DNA from: Gordionus sp. m RMFG-2023
Lineage: Eukaryota; Nematomorpha; Gordioida; Chordodea; Parachordodidae
Assembly (NCBI RefSeq): GCF_954871325.1
Contig: NC_088775.1
Coordinates: forward strand, 15,229,561 to 15,293,560
Length of the DNA: 64,000 nucleotides
Direction: 5' to 3'
This document shows, piece after piece, positions 12,506-24,384 of the stretch (positions within the stretch are counted from its first letter, which is position 1; each line of letters starts with the position of its first letter). The position numbers and the translations under genes are program-made. Under the pieces are notes generated by a model. It was not told where the DNA came from, searched no databases, and saw nothing but the letters and a program-made list of their open reading frames with translations.

Positions 12506-12728
12506 TAGTGTTGTAAAACGGCTCGTTTTGAGCCGATTTTTTAAAACGGCTAACTCAATATTTTAGCCAGAAAAATATTGCCTAAACCTCGAGATTTTGC
12601 TAATAGATGTCCAAACCTTTGTTCTTTCTACAGACAAAATTTTCAGGCTTGCGTAATATTATTCTATATAAAATATTGAGTTAGCCATTTTTAAAAATCG
12701 GCTCAAAACGAGCCGTTTAACAACACTA
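12506..12728. mobile_element. hAT-type MITE, family A, copy 2 (best preserved)
   Basis: The left end is tagtgttgtaaaacggctcg and the right end cgagccgtttaacaacacta, inverted over about 60 bp, including aacggctaactcaatatttt and its complement. A perfect 8-bp direct repeat, CTCGTGGG, flanks it (12498-12505 and 12729-12736). An 8-bp duplication with TAGTGTTG ends is diagnostic of hAT-mobilised MITEs. It is 223 bp and non-coding. Confidence 0.93.
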
Positions 12729-15700
12729 CTCGTGGGTGTAGGACCAAAGTTGTTGATTTCTTAATCTGCGCTGAACAAAGCTTGGAAATAAAAAAAATTT
12801 TTAAAATCCGTAAAATTTTGACCTCTGCAGATCTCTGTTCTATTTTAAACAATATTATATAAATATATGAAATTGTATTTAATATAGCGCCCTCTATGTT
12901 TGATTTTTTTATTCGCAAGATGATATGGCAAATTAAATAAAAATTTAAATTCCTATTTCCTCTAGTTAGCGCAAAATATTATGATTTTGTTTTACCGAAT
13001 ACGCGCAATGATAGAAAATTTGAAGTGCTACAAAATAATTTCAAGTAATTTCGCTAAAAAACGTCAGATTGGACTTTGGTCCAAATCCGGATATGTTTGA
13101 CTAAAAGTTTTAAGTTTTTTAAAATTTTTATACTATATCAAATTTTATTCTTATAAAAAGGTCATTCGATCATTAAGTGATTTGTCATGAATGAACCATT
13201 CCATTGTTTAATTATTAATACCGGGTATGTTATTCATTGTTCGAATATGATATGTCCAATGATTTTTTGCAATACATCCAAGGATTTTGTGGCTGAAAAT
13301 AGCATTTTTAAAAGATTTTTTGAGGTTGATATTTGAAATATTTTTTAAATTCTTTTGCCATGATTTTTTCATATTTTTTCCCAAATTACACATAGCATTG
13401 ACTATTCACTTAAGTATACTTGGGTATCTTTTATTATGGTTCTATCTAACCTCATTAGGATCCTTTTTAATAGAGCAGTATAACAAAATGATTATTTCTA
13501 TAATATATTAAATTTGAACCTTTATACTTTTTACCTCTATATCTTAAAGGTAGATAAATGAAAAGCACATCCGTGTCTTAAAATATTTCCTAAATCAGAA
13601 TTTATACAAATAGTATTCATTTCGAATATCTTCTATGCATTATACATAACTATGCTTGTAAGAGCGCAATTAAATATAATTTTGTTTTAATATTAAATTA
13701 AAGTGTATATCTTTCATGTATTTAACTCTTAGCTTACCAGACAGACAAATATAGCACCAATACCATTGGGGGTCCATTGGACCAGTTATATAAAATATAT
13801 ACTTTTCACTTTTTATTTCACATTATTAACATTTGGCATTCTAAGAAACAACAGGAATTACCACAGGGGGTTCATTGAACCAGTTATATAAAATTTTATA
13901 CTTTTCACGATTTATTTTACATTATTATATATGGTATTCTAAGAAACAACAGGGATGACTACCCTTGAGAAATTATATTCTTGAACAGTAAATCGGGTTA
14001 GATTTGGATTTCTACGAATAATATTTTAAGTCATTTTACTGCTTTCTGAAAACGGTTTTAAAATTTAAATATCATTCATTTCCATCTTTTGGATACTAAG
14101 AATTTAATTTGATCTCTATACGCGAGGAGAGAATCATCAAAACTTTCTAAGAGTTTATATGACACACAGCCTGATATAGCTCATTTATATGAGTTGAATC
14201 GAGTTGACAATCAGAATTGGCATCTTCCTACAAAAATTGATCTATTTAAGGCTGTGTTCTAACCCATTTTAAAAAACTTCAAAACTTTTGCAAATTTTAA
14301 TGACAGAAATTCATAATTCTAACATTATGCTTTGGACATTTTTTTAAAATATTTTTATATTTAAAATAGCTTATATATTTATTTTCACGGCCTAATGAAA
14401 TATAAATTTAAAAAAATTATAGAAATATTTACCTATTTATTTTTGTGGATAAAATATAGTTAGGCAAATCAAATAATTTCGATTGCATAAGGTTAATGAA
14501 AATAAATAAAATAATTTATATTGTAAAGATTTCGTGGATTTTTCATTAAATGACACAGTAGACAAAAATACTGGAATTTTCAAAGGGTGGGGAATAACTT
14601 TCTTACTTATATATGCATCTATTAAATAAGTAATATCGGTTTTTAACTTTAATCGATACAAATTTATTTAGTTTATACAACTCTTCAATTCCGTAAATAT
14701 AAAAACGAGAGAAAAAAATTATATTTTATTTGGGGCATTATTAACAAATATTTGTTTTATATTCTAAAAATGATAAATATTTAGGAGTAGAAAAAGGTAA
14801 ATGATTATTATTTATTTTAGGCGTTTTTAACGCCAGATATATGACCTCATGCATTCGAATAAAATTTTTAGAACAGGACACCTTCTAAAAGGCACAGTTT
14901 TCTCTTTCAAATAAATTTTTTTTAAAATGTTATTCTTATCAACAAAAAATTACATAGATAATATCAATTTATGCATAGCACAGCGGACCCATTTGGGTAG
15001 CAGTAGAAATCACCATTTTGCTCATTTTCCCGATAGAATTCTTGAATAAATATTTGTGCGATTTTTTAATATATTACGGATACATTAATAAAATGGGGTA
15101 CAAGAGAATGAAACGGAAAGTTTTTATAAGCAATTAAATATGACAAATGGGATTCAGTTCGTAAGCAAAGGGTTAAGTAAAAATATAAAGGTATTTATAT
15201 TTAATATAATTAAAGATAACATATTCCCACGTTGACAGATTTGGTCATATATATCTTTTTAAAAAAATCTGATTTATATATAAAAATAATCCGATTTTTT
15301 AACTTATAAAAAGCGGATAAACGTATATTATAAAAAAATTGAACAAAAATATTGAATAATTATCTATTTTATATTAATAAATAAATTATTTGTTATCTTA
15401 TAGGCTTCGTCCTTATAGAAATATACAAAATAAAAATAACTCTTTTCTTTTGAATCAATATTTTATCCTGTTAATTAGCACAGACTCTAGATTTTGGAAA
15501 ATCTTTCATTAAATTATTTTAAAAAATGGGTGTAAAAATTTCTTTACAACAGTTGTGGTTGAGAACTTCTATATTTCATAAAAGTATACCGGTGGAATGT
15601 TATTTTTATACATGGGCGCATGCCCACTAGAGGATTGTTTACATATTCGGCCATGTCTTGAACCGGGAAACTTTAAGAAACAATTTTTAATTTATGCCTT

Positions 15701-15987
15701 CCAAAAATTATTCCGGACCGGAAAATTTGTACGTAATTATTTTAAAGACCGCCGTAACCTCTAGTGTGGGGTAAAATATATTATTCTCTTCTATTATAAT
15801 TTGATTGAAATTTATCAATTATTTAATGCAATCCATAATATATAAGTCGGGGGCCTCAAAACTTAGTCAGAAAAAGAACCTGTCATAAATCACTTGATTT
15901 TCTGTAATAAATATTTATCTTTCTTTTGAAATTATATGATAATAAAGATATTAATATGATTTAATATTTTAAATACTCTTTTTTTAG
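12729..15987. other. AT-rich region upstream of the recognised lin-28 exons
   Basis: No protein-coding exon was identified. It should contain the first exon and promoter of lin-28. A candidate first exon starts at ATG 15613 and could splice at a gtaatt donor near 15732 in the right phase, but its peptide has no recognisable similarity. Open frames at 13208-13511 and 14437-14661 are low-complexity chance readings. Confidence 0.4.
13768..13963. repeat. Two-copy tandem duplication, period 98 bp
   Basis: Units begin gggggtccattgg (13768) and gggggttcattga (13866). Each continues with accagttatataaaat and ends with attctaagaaacaacagg. They have diverged by point changes and small indels. Confidence 0.8.
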
Positions 15988-16085
15988 GTATTCATAGAAA
16001 AGGCAAAGTGAAGTGGTTTAACGTTGTCAAAGGTTATGGGTTTATCATTCCCGACGATGGCGAGCCGGATATCTTTGTTCATCAA
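15988..16085 (+). CDS. lin-28: lin-28 exon: first half of the cold-shock domain
   Basis: The acceptor tttttttag precedes 15988. Two bases complete a codon, then [19 protein letters not shown] follows and the exon ends DIFVHQ before donor gtataa (16086). The KWFN, KGYGFI and DIFVHQ blocks are cold-shock RNA contacts. Confidence 0.93.
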
Positions 16086-19000
16086 GTATAATCCCTAAAA
16101 TATATATATATTTGTAGAAAATAATCATTAGCGAAGAAACCAGCATAAGGTGGCAAGTTTTACCTGACAACTTATCAGAAGATCAGCTCTGTTCCTATTT
16201 TTACCCGCCATCTTTTTGTCATTACCGTTAATAAATATCTTATCTTAGTGACGTTGCCTAGAGGGCAAACGTAATAAGTGCTCTCAGCAGAATTGGGATA
16301 TCTGCACATACCCGTCCCATAGGAAAATTACGGGCTGTGTAACGGGTGTAAAAAATTTTCGGACCGGGCCAAAAAACTTCCTTTAAATATCTTGACTAGT
16401 CATGCAGATCTCTAGTTTTTATCCCTTGTTTTAGTACATCGACGGCCAATTTAATTTAAAAAAATTAGATATCCGATATTATAAAAAAAATCAAAATCTT
16501 GATTAAATTTATCGTCATCAAAACCATGGCTAATAAACTCTCAGTCAAGCAAAAAGGGGTTCGGGTTCAGTGAAAATACCATTATTAACAGGAACATTAT
16601 ATTTGGTTAATTATTCATTTACTTTGTAATCCCTACAATTATTGAATGTTGGATACAAGTTGAGAAAGATGGTTAAGTCCTCTCCTTTGTGATAAATCGA
16701 ATCTTAATCTAATGACTTATTTAGGTTGACTATTTAAAAACTTTTGCAAATTTTTATAAAATCCTCTTAAATTTAATTTTTTTATAGAAATTATATTTTG
16801 GACATGCTTTTATTTTTATACTTCAAATAGCTTATTTATTTATTTTCATTAAAGTTTGTGAATTTAATATTTTATTATTTTGGACACAGCCTTAAGAGAA
16901 TTTCTTTGGGGGAGAGTCATCAGCAAAACTGGAATATATAATAGTCATGCAAAATCGGTTATTTTTAGTCCGGTGGAGTATTGTAAATCTACAATATTGT
17001 AAAATCACTACTGTATTGATAATATATGACCGAACCTCAACTTTTAAGAATAAAATCTAAAATATAATTTACAAATCTGAATAGACATTTATAGATGAAT
17101 CGACTATTATAGATTAACACATCACAAAATTTTATAGATTCTCATTCAATCAATAAAGGTACATTTAATATGTTTGAATTCATAATATCATTATAAAACT
17201 TTGAATCAACATTTATTTTATAGAGCACATCACAAAATTTTAATTTTATAGATTAATCATCACAAAATTTTATAGATTTCTCATTCAATCAATAAGGTAC
17301 ATATAATTTATTTAAATTCATAATATCATTTATAAAACTTTGAATCAACACTTATAGAGCCACAAAATAATAAATATTTTACAATTTTAATGGCTACCAA
17401 TGTATTTGAAGAGATGAAAACATCTCTTAAAAATTAATACGTTATTGATTCTACAATACAAAAATATCACTACGGTATAATCTACAATGATAATATCAAT
17501 ACGATATTGATTTTACAATCCACCTGCCAAACCTCATAGATAAACAAACTTTTAGCCCATCTTTGTCTCGAATTTATAATATAAAGTGGTATTAATATTT
17601 GGATCGACACTATCACATAAGTATAGCGTTTGTAGCATAGTCGTCATCATACTATTTTTTTAGGTCTGAACCGGGTCTGCAGGTCTTTGTTTAGAGTATC
17701 GATTTAAAATGTAAAAATTAATGACAGATCATAATTGAATAAATTATGAATATTTTTTAGAACGTGATAAAGATGGACGGATTCAGGAGTTTGGAAGAGA
17801 ACGAGGAAGTTGAATTCGAGTCCCACAACACGGATAAAGGTATAGAGGCAACCGTGGTCACCGGACCGAATGGCCAAAACTGCAAGGGAAGCTTGAGAAG
17901 ACCAACGCCCAAGCGAAGATTTCAGCGTATAAAGTAAGTAGAAAATAATTGATAATTTGTTTTGTTTTTGAAAATATAAATTTGTCCTATAATTAAAGGG
18001 TTAAAAAAAACTCATTCACGAATTTATTTACAATATACTATTCAACAAAAACAGATGTTACAATTGTGGCCGTTTTTCCGATCACATAGCTGTAAAGTGC
18101 CCCTTTCCCCCACCCTTGACTGCCCCTCATGAGGAAATTCACCTCAAAGCATCCTCTCCAGTTAAATTGTGTTACCAATGCAAATCCGATCAACATTTAA
18201 TCAAAGATTGCCCGAATATAACCAGCGCTCCTACCTCTTCTACACCCACTAAAAATGCAGCCACCGGGGGGAAATTTCAAGTTAATTGAAAATCAATAAA
18301 GTGTTAGGGTCGATAATGTTTAGAATATTTGATTATTATGATTACAAGTTATTCGCTTATTATCCTTACTAGAAAAAAGATTTATTCATATCGGAATATC
18401 AATTGTACTGCATTTTTTTGTCAAGATATGCATTGATTTTTCTAAAAGCGCAGTAACTTTGGAAATGAAATATATTATTTGACAGTAAAAATGCATAATA
18501 ATTTAATATTGTTTGTTTGTTTTTCTATATCATCGCTTGATTATTATAGGGTTCTATCTCCACTTATCAATTTTCCAAGATTGAGTCCATTTTAAAATTG
18601 TCATGCTTAGACGAAAATTAAGAATATTAGATTTTAAAAAAATAAATTTTAGGTAAACTACTATGATAAATTAAATTTTTATAAAATTGGGCATCAAAGT
18701 GATAGAAGTAAAAGACATCAGAGTGTTTTTAAAGAAAAATAAAAATTAGTGATTATATAGAATTACCACAATTTACTTGATTCGATATTTGTTATATATA
18801 GCCTCATCCTGGTGCACTTTCTTATAGTGCTGTTTTTTTAAATGTTAAAAGATAGGATATAATATTCTTGCCAAAGTTTTAAAAGTAGCGTTTGAAGAAA
18901 TGAATCAAGCTGGAAAATATATCAAAAATTAAATAATTGTCATTTAAAATGAATTTATAATTATCGCCCAGAAAAAACAAACTAACAAATTAACGAATGG

Positions 19001-19145
19001 GAATGCTTCCGCCAATACTTCGCCTCGTGACGTACCGTCTCAGGAAATCGAAGATTTACATCAAGCCAATGATTCCGAAATAATTTTAATGACGTCTTCT
19101 CTTACGATCGAAGTTAAGGATAATGGAAGTAATCAAGAGGAATAA
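15988..19145 (+). CDS. lin-28: LIN-28 homologue (spliced; first exon not found)
   Basis: Exons are 15988-16085, 17761-17933, 18055-18280 and 18972-19145, all with AG/GT borders and compatible phases; they encode 222 residues plus an unseen amino terminus. Order of parts: a cold-shock domain with RNP1-like KGYGFI and RNP2-like [38 protein letters not shown]; a basic linker (KRRFQRIK); CCHC knuckle 1 (C-X2-C-X5-H-X4-C); CCHC knuckle 2 (C-X2-C-X4-H-X4-C); then a Ser/Thr/Asn-rich and acidic tail. This domain pair is unique to LIN-28, the cytoplasmic RNA-binding protein that blocks let-7 maturation and controls developmental timing. The first exon here starts in phase 1, so at least one coding exon lies upstream. 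Retaining the last intron gives an earlier stop (18287-18289). Confidence 0.95.
16086..17760 (+). other. lin-28 intron (1675 bp) with repeat insertions
   Basis: It contains a short element-like piece at about 16296-16417 (ends atctgca and tgcagat) and a MITE-like element at 16971-17526. The rest is AT-rich with no sign of a further exon. Confidence 0.6.
16971..17526. mobile_element. MITE-like element with an internal tandem duplication
   Basis: The left edge (cggtggagtattgtaaatc) and right edge (gattttacaatccacctg) are inverted repeats of about 16 bp. Inside, a unit of about 130 bp beginning atcacaaaattttatagatt occurs at about 17122 and 17255, and caatcaataaggtacat recurs with it. No coding sequence. 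Target duplication not resolved. Confidence 0.55.
17761..17933 (+). CDS. lin-28: lin-28 exon: second half of the cold-shock domain and linker
   Basis: It starts [20 protein letters not shown] directly after ttttttag, continues through [19 protein letters not shown] and ends in a basic linker, RRFQRIK. The donor is aa-gtaagta, phase 2. The GFRSL, VTGP and C-GS-RRP blocks align with vertebrate LIN28. Confidence 0.94.
18055..18289 (+). CDS. lin-28: lin-28 exon: two CCHC zinc knuckles, with an in-intron stop
   Basis: Knuckles read [15 protein letters not shown] and [14 protein letters not shown], followed by [19 protein letters not shown]. Spliced to exon 18972, the exon ends at 18280 (donor CAA-gttaat). 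Unspliced, the frame reads three more codons to TGA at 18287-18289, giving a short isoform ending KFQVN. The X5 spacing in knuckle 1 is read directly; I recall the same spacing in Drosophila Lin-28. Confidence 0.92.
18295..18300 (+). terminator. AATAAA poly(A) signal just after the intronic stop
   Basis: AATAAA lies 5 bases after the intronic TGA, followed by gtgttagggtcg. It would give an isoform with a very short 3' untranslated region. This is suggestive only, because AATAAA is common in AT-rich DNA. Confidence 0.4.
18972..19145 (+). CDS. lin-28: lin-28 terminal exon: polar, acidic tail
   Basis: Acceptor cgcccag, phase 0, joins exactly to the gttaat donor at 18281. It encodes [20 protein letters not shown], then [18 protein letters not shown] and a [10 protein letters not shown] end before TAA (19143-19145). 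The base composition is richer in GC than its surroundings, and the frame is open over its whole length. The tail itself is not conserved enough for me to recognise. The basic start followed by a Ser/Glu-rich end resembles LIN28 tails in general character. Confidence 0.75.
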   Translation, partial: KKQTNKLTNGNASANTSPRDVPSQEIEDLHQANDSEIILMTSSLTIEVKDNGSNQEE

Positions 19146-20134
19146 TACGAAACATAAAACTTCCTATTCATCCAAAATCAAATAATATTTTACTATAATG
19201 TCATCCATTAAAAAATTTTAAGCAAAATAGAAAAAAATACATAAAATTAAATTAAAACAAATCAAAAATTATTTAGGAATATATTATATTTTTTAGATCA
19301 ATTTATCAACCAATATTAAATATGGTTTGATTTTTAGTTAAATATAAAAAACATTTATTAACTCACTCATCAATTTTTCAAATCACTCATAACTCAGGGA
19401 ATTTAATTATCAAAAACGAAATTATATGATTAAATATATTTTTTAGTTTTATATCTCTTTTTTTAAAATAATTATGTCTATTTGACCTGAGCTAAATAAT
19501 GTACGTTTGCATAATAAATAATTCATTGATATATTATTATTTTATATCATTATACAATTAAATAAATTCCTCATAAAGTTTTTTTTTAAAAAACATTTAA
19601 TTTGTGTATATATACATTTTTTTGTAATAAAAATGTTTAAAATTGTTTTATTATATTTCAGGGATAACATGCGCGTTTATAAAAATAATATATTTTTATA
19701 CTAGTATAAATACTATGTTTATAAGCACACATTTTTTTATAATTTTTATATTGTAATAATAACCGATTTTGTATTTTTGATTGTATAATTATATTTTTTA
19801 TAAAATTTCATTGAATAACTTTGAAATTGTGTAATAAATGTCAAGTAGCCGACACTGCTTAAAATCGAAATAATAATTAATTGGAAAGCCATAGACGTTA
19901 TATTAACGTAGCGAAAACCTCAATTTAGGTGCTTTTTGAAATAAACTGGTATTTAAACTTTGGGATTTTTAATTTATATTACAGAAGGGTTTGGCTCTTT
20001 TTTGACCAAATTTTGAGGGAGGTAATATTTTTTGGTTAAAATTCTGATATCGCCGTTTTTTAAAGCTATTAAAAATTTCATTTTATCACAAAACAAACCT
20101 TTGATAGTTTACCTTGATACAATTTAAAACATGA
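19146..20134 (+). promoter_or_regulatory. Probable lin-28 3' untranslated region and spacer
   Basis: Very AT-rich with no gene. It carries the lin-4/miR-125 seed match at 19393-19400. Several AATAAA-like hexamers occur, so the true 3' end cannot be chosen by eye. I saw no CTACCTC let-7 site. Confidence 0.5.
19393..19400 (+). promoter_or_regulatory. 8-mer seed match for lin-4/miR-125
   Basis: CTCAGGGA is the full 8-mer complement of the lin-4/miR-125 seed (UCCCUGAG). It lies 248 bases after the long-form lin-28 stop codon. Repression of lin-28 by lin-4/miR-125 through its 3' untranslated region is established in nematodes and vertebrates. The 7-mer CTCAGGG also occurs at 902 and about 31735 in repeats, so the match alone is not proof. 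Confidence 0.6.
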
Positions 20135-21624
20135 TGAAAAGAAATAGGAATGAGTCTATAATAAATAATTTATTTTATTTAATATAACTAACTTTTATCG
20201 AATAATAACAACCTATATATATATTTTTATAAACTAAAATTAGAATACAATATTAAAAAGTTAAGTTATAAAAATAAATGGAAAAAATAAAAATATAATT
20301 TGAATAAACATAATGAATGTACGTTATATAAATTAAAACATATTACTATTCAATAATCAATATTTTAATTTATTAATTCCTATAATGTAACATTCTCTCT
20401 CTTCTACAGGCCTTCTTATAATTTCATCTAAGAAGTCAGAGAGTTTGTTCAAGTGGTTTATCGTTTTGGTTGTCAATGTTGCATAAGTCACTAATCGTTG
20501 GCTTGTCCAAATCGTTGGTTTGTTCGTTTTTGCGCGTTTTTTGTTTAAATCGTGAGCTTGATATCCTTATCGTAAGTTCTCCTTATAAATCTTGACTTCA
20601 TATAGCTTGCTTGTAATGCTCAGTTGTTATTATTATCATTTTTCAAAATCGTTATTATCAGTAAGTTACGAATAATAAGAAATAATAGTTCATCAAGATA
20701 TAAAAATAAGTGAAGAATGATAAATCAATAAGATTGTTATATAATATTTTTAGCGTTTTAATTTTTCGCGTTTTAATGACTTATTTTATCGTGTTTTAGT
20801 GTTTAATTAATTTTTGCGTTTTAGTATTTAATTTATTTATATTTATTTTCAATCTCCGAGGTTAAAATATACAAATAAAATATTATTCACATTTCCCTCT
20901 TTAAATAACAAATTTAAATTTCACACCCTAGTTTTAATTCAAAAATTGTTATTTTTAATAAAAATTCTTCATAAGATAATTTTTAGAAAATGAACTCATC
21001 ACATCATTTAAATATTTATCTAAAATGAAGATGTTACATAACCACTTGTCTTCAAAAGCTTTATTTCAAAAACATTTTTATCATATTAAGTATTACTTAT
21101 AAGGGTTATTTAAATCAATCATGTGATTTAAACCTTTTAATTCATATGTTTTAATTACATTTTAATATATTTAAAACTAAAGTTTTATCTTGTTTAGGAT
21201 TTTTAATTATATCTAAGAATTCATCTTTAGGTTTGGTTAATTTACAACAATTGGTCATCATTCAAGAAATCAAAATATCAATATTTCATTAAGAAATTAA
21301 GTAAATAATTTTTTTAAGGCTTTTTATGTCTTCAAATATATCCATTATGATTTTACATTTTAGTTATTTTAATGATTTATAACATGCCTTTATCCCAGCA
21401 TAAAATCTAAATTTATAATAACTTTTCTTCTTACGTGGATTAGAATAATAAGTAATCATCATTGGTCTCACAATATAGAATTCATAACCTAACGTCCAAC
21501 TTCCATATTGGTTCTTTCTAGGTTGTCACATTAGATTAGGTGTTGGTCATCATCTTGTAGTCCACCACCCAGAGCCAGGACACTATGAAGAAAGAAGCTT
21601 TTTGCATGAAAGAACGTGCTAAGG

Positions 21625-21915
21625 TTTGATTCTTGGTCATCTCAATAGATTAGGTAGTCATCTCAATAGATTAGGCATTGGTCATATCAATAGATTAGGT
21701 AGTCATCTCAATAGATTAGGCAGTCATATCAATAGATTAGGCAGTCATATCAATAGATAAGGTAGTCATCTCAATAGGTTAAGCAGTCATCTCAATAGAT
21801 TAGGCATTGATCATGTCAATAGATTAGGTAGTCATCTCAATAGATTAGGCAGTCATATCAATAGATTAGGTAGTCACCTCAATAGTTAGTCATCTCAATA
21901 GGTTAGGTAGTCATC
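21625..21915. repeat. 21-bp minisatellite in the LTR element leader
   Basis: About 13 units of agtcatctcaatagattagg with small variants (including cattggtcatatc) are arrayed next to the primer-binding-site-like sequence. Variation between units indicates local expansion. Confidence 0.85.
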
Positions 21916-23499
21916 TCATTCTAGTCCACCACCCAGAGCCAGGGCACCATGAAAAGAAAGAAGGACGAGTCTATAATAAATAATTTATTTTATTTAATAT
22001 AACTTGGTTTTACAGAATAATAACAACCTATATATATATTTCAATAAACTAAAATTAGAATACTGAAAAGAATAAGGACACTAACGATATGGAGCGAGGT
22101 GCGAGTCAGTAAAAATATATTTTATTAACTAACTTCTTTCTCTTTTCTTAAGGTATATATATATTTTCTATAAATATAAATTAGAATATATATAAAAACA
22201 AAAAGTAAGGTTACGAAAAATAATAAGTAATATAAGTTGAATTACAAAAATAAAAAGTTGAATTGAAAAGATAAATTTCAATTCATAAAAAGTAATACAA
22301 GTTGAATTTGAATTCCTAAACCAAATAAAAATATAATGAATGTATGCAATATAAAAATTAAAATAGTTCGTTTTTGTTTAAATCGTGAGCTTGATATCCA
22401 TATCGAATGTTTTACAAATCGTGACATTGTTTGTTATTATTATCATTTTTCAAAATCGTTATTATCATCAGTAAGTTGCGAATAATAAGAAATAATAGTT
22501 CATCAAAATATAAAAATAAGTGAAGAATGATAAATCAATAAGATTGTTATATTTTTAGCGTTTTAACTTTTCGCGTTTTAATGACTTTTATTTTTTCGCG
22601 TTTTAGTGTTTAATTAATATTTGCGTTTTAGTATTTAATTTATTTATATTTATTTTCAATCTCCGAGGTTAAAGTATGCAAATAAAATATTATTCACATT
22701 TCCCTCTCTTTAAATAAAAAATTTAAATTTCACACCTTAGTTTTAATTCAAAAAGTGTTATTTTTAATAAAAATTCTTCATAAGATAATTTTTAGAAAAT
22801 GATCTCATCACATCATTTAAATATTTTTCTAATCTTCAAAAGCTTTATTTCAAAAACATTTTTATCATATTAAGCATTACTTATAAGGGTTATTTAAATC
22901 AATCCCTTTTAATTCATATGTTTTAATTACATTTTAATATATTTAAAATTAAAGTTTTATCTTCTTGTTTAGGATTTTTAATGGTTTATATTAAATTATA
23001 TCTAAGAATTCATCTTTAGGATTAGTTGTTAATTTACGACAATTGGTCATAATTCAAGAAATCAAAAAATATCAATAAGAATTTAAGTAAATAATTTTTT
23101 AAAGGCTTTTTGTGTGGTCTATATCCATTATGATTTTACATTTTAGTATCAATATTTCACTAAGAAATTATAAATAATTTTTTTAAGGCTTTTTATGTCT
23201 TCAAATATATCCATTATGATTTTACATTTTAGTTATTTTAATGATTTATAACATGCCTTTATCCTGGCATAAAATCTTAATTTTTAATAACTTTTCTTCT
23301 TACGTGGATTAGAATAATAAGTAATCATCATTGGTCTCACAAAATAGAATTCATAACCTATCGTTCAACTTCCATATCAGTTCTTTCTAGGTTGTCACAT
23401 TAGGTTAGGTGCTGGTTATCATATTCCAGTCCAACATCCAGAGCCAGGACACCATGAAGAAAGAAGCTTTTGCATGAAAGAACGTGCTAAGGTTTGATT

Positions 23500-23665
23500 C
23501 TTGGTCATCTCCATAAATTAGATAGTCATCTCAGTAGATTAGGCATTGGTCATACCAATAGATTAGGCAGTCACAATAGATAAGGTAGTCATAATAGGTA
23601 GTCATCTCCATAGGTTAAGCAGTCTCCATAGGTTAGATAGTCATCTCAGTAGATTAGGTAGTCAT
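23500..23665. repeat. Second, more degenerate copy of the 21-bp minisatellite
   Basis: Seven or eight shortened or diverged units (gtcatctcagtagattagg and gtcatctccataggtta types) lie in the same position relative to the second primer-binding-site-like sequence. Confidence 0.75.
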
Positions 23666-23942
23666 CTTTTTCTAGTCCACCAGAGCCAGGGCACCATGAA
23701 AAGAATAAAGACACTAACGATATGGTGCGAGGTGCGAGTCAGTAAAAATATATTTTATTAACTAACTTCTTTCTCTTTTCTTAAGGTATATATATATTTT
23801 CTATAAATATAAATTAGAATATATATAAAAACAAAAAGTAAGGTTACGAAAAATAATAAGTAATATAAGTTGAATTACAAAAATAAAAAGTTGAATTGAA
23901 AAGATAAATTTGAATTCATAAAAAGTAATACAAGTTGAATTT

Positions 23943-24384
23943 ACGTGATACGTAATATATAGCGCTTTTGCCCTCTAGTGTTGAAGATTCAACAGAGCTA
24001 TGCTAGGTTTTCCTCATTTCCATCTAATTGGAACAATTTAATTTGGGTATAAAAGTAAAAATATGAGGAGCCCTCCACACGTTTGTGGACAAGCCGCACG
24101 TACTTGTAGGCACAACATTTCGAAAAATGTTGCTTAAACCTCTATAGGCTTTAATTTAAAAGGCGTGGGACAAAGAAAAGCCTATACCCAAAAACTACAG
24201 TATAATTTAATTACTTTAAAGGTGGGTGATGGCTGATTTTAAGCTTAATTTCTTTAGTGTAACTTATAATTACTATCAATATTGAGATATAATGTTCATA
24301 GAATCTGTAAATAAATATGATTAAAATAAAATAGTATTTACCGTTCTATCACTTCAAATTTTCCACCGGATGAAACCGCACCAA
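23943..24384. repeat. About 440-bp insertion inside one LTR block
   Basis: The LTR block at 21950-22370 reads continuously from agttgaattt to aattcctaaaccaaat (22306-22330). In the 23697-24642 block these two flanks are separated by this sequence. It contains inverted short motifs (ataggcttt and aaagcctata) and is non-coding. I do not recognise its family. Confidence 0.6.

Noticed and set aside
21625-21915. CRISPR-like array
   Set aside because: Units are contiguous with no unique spacers, in a eukaryotic LTR element leader.
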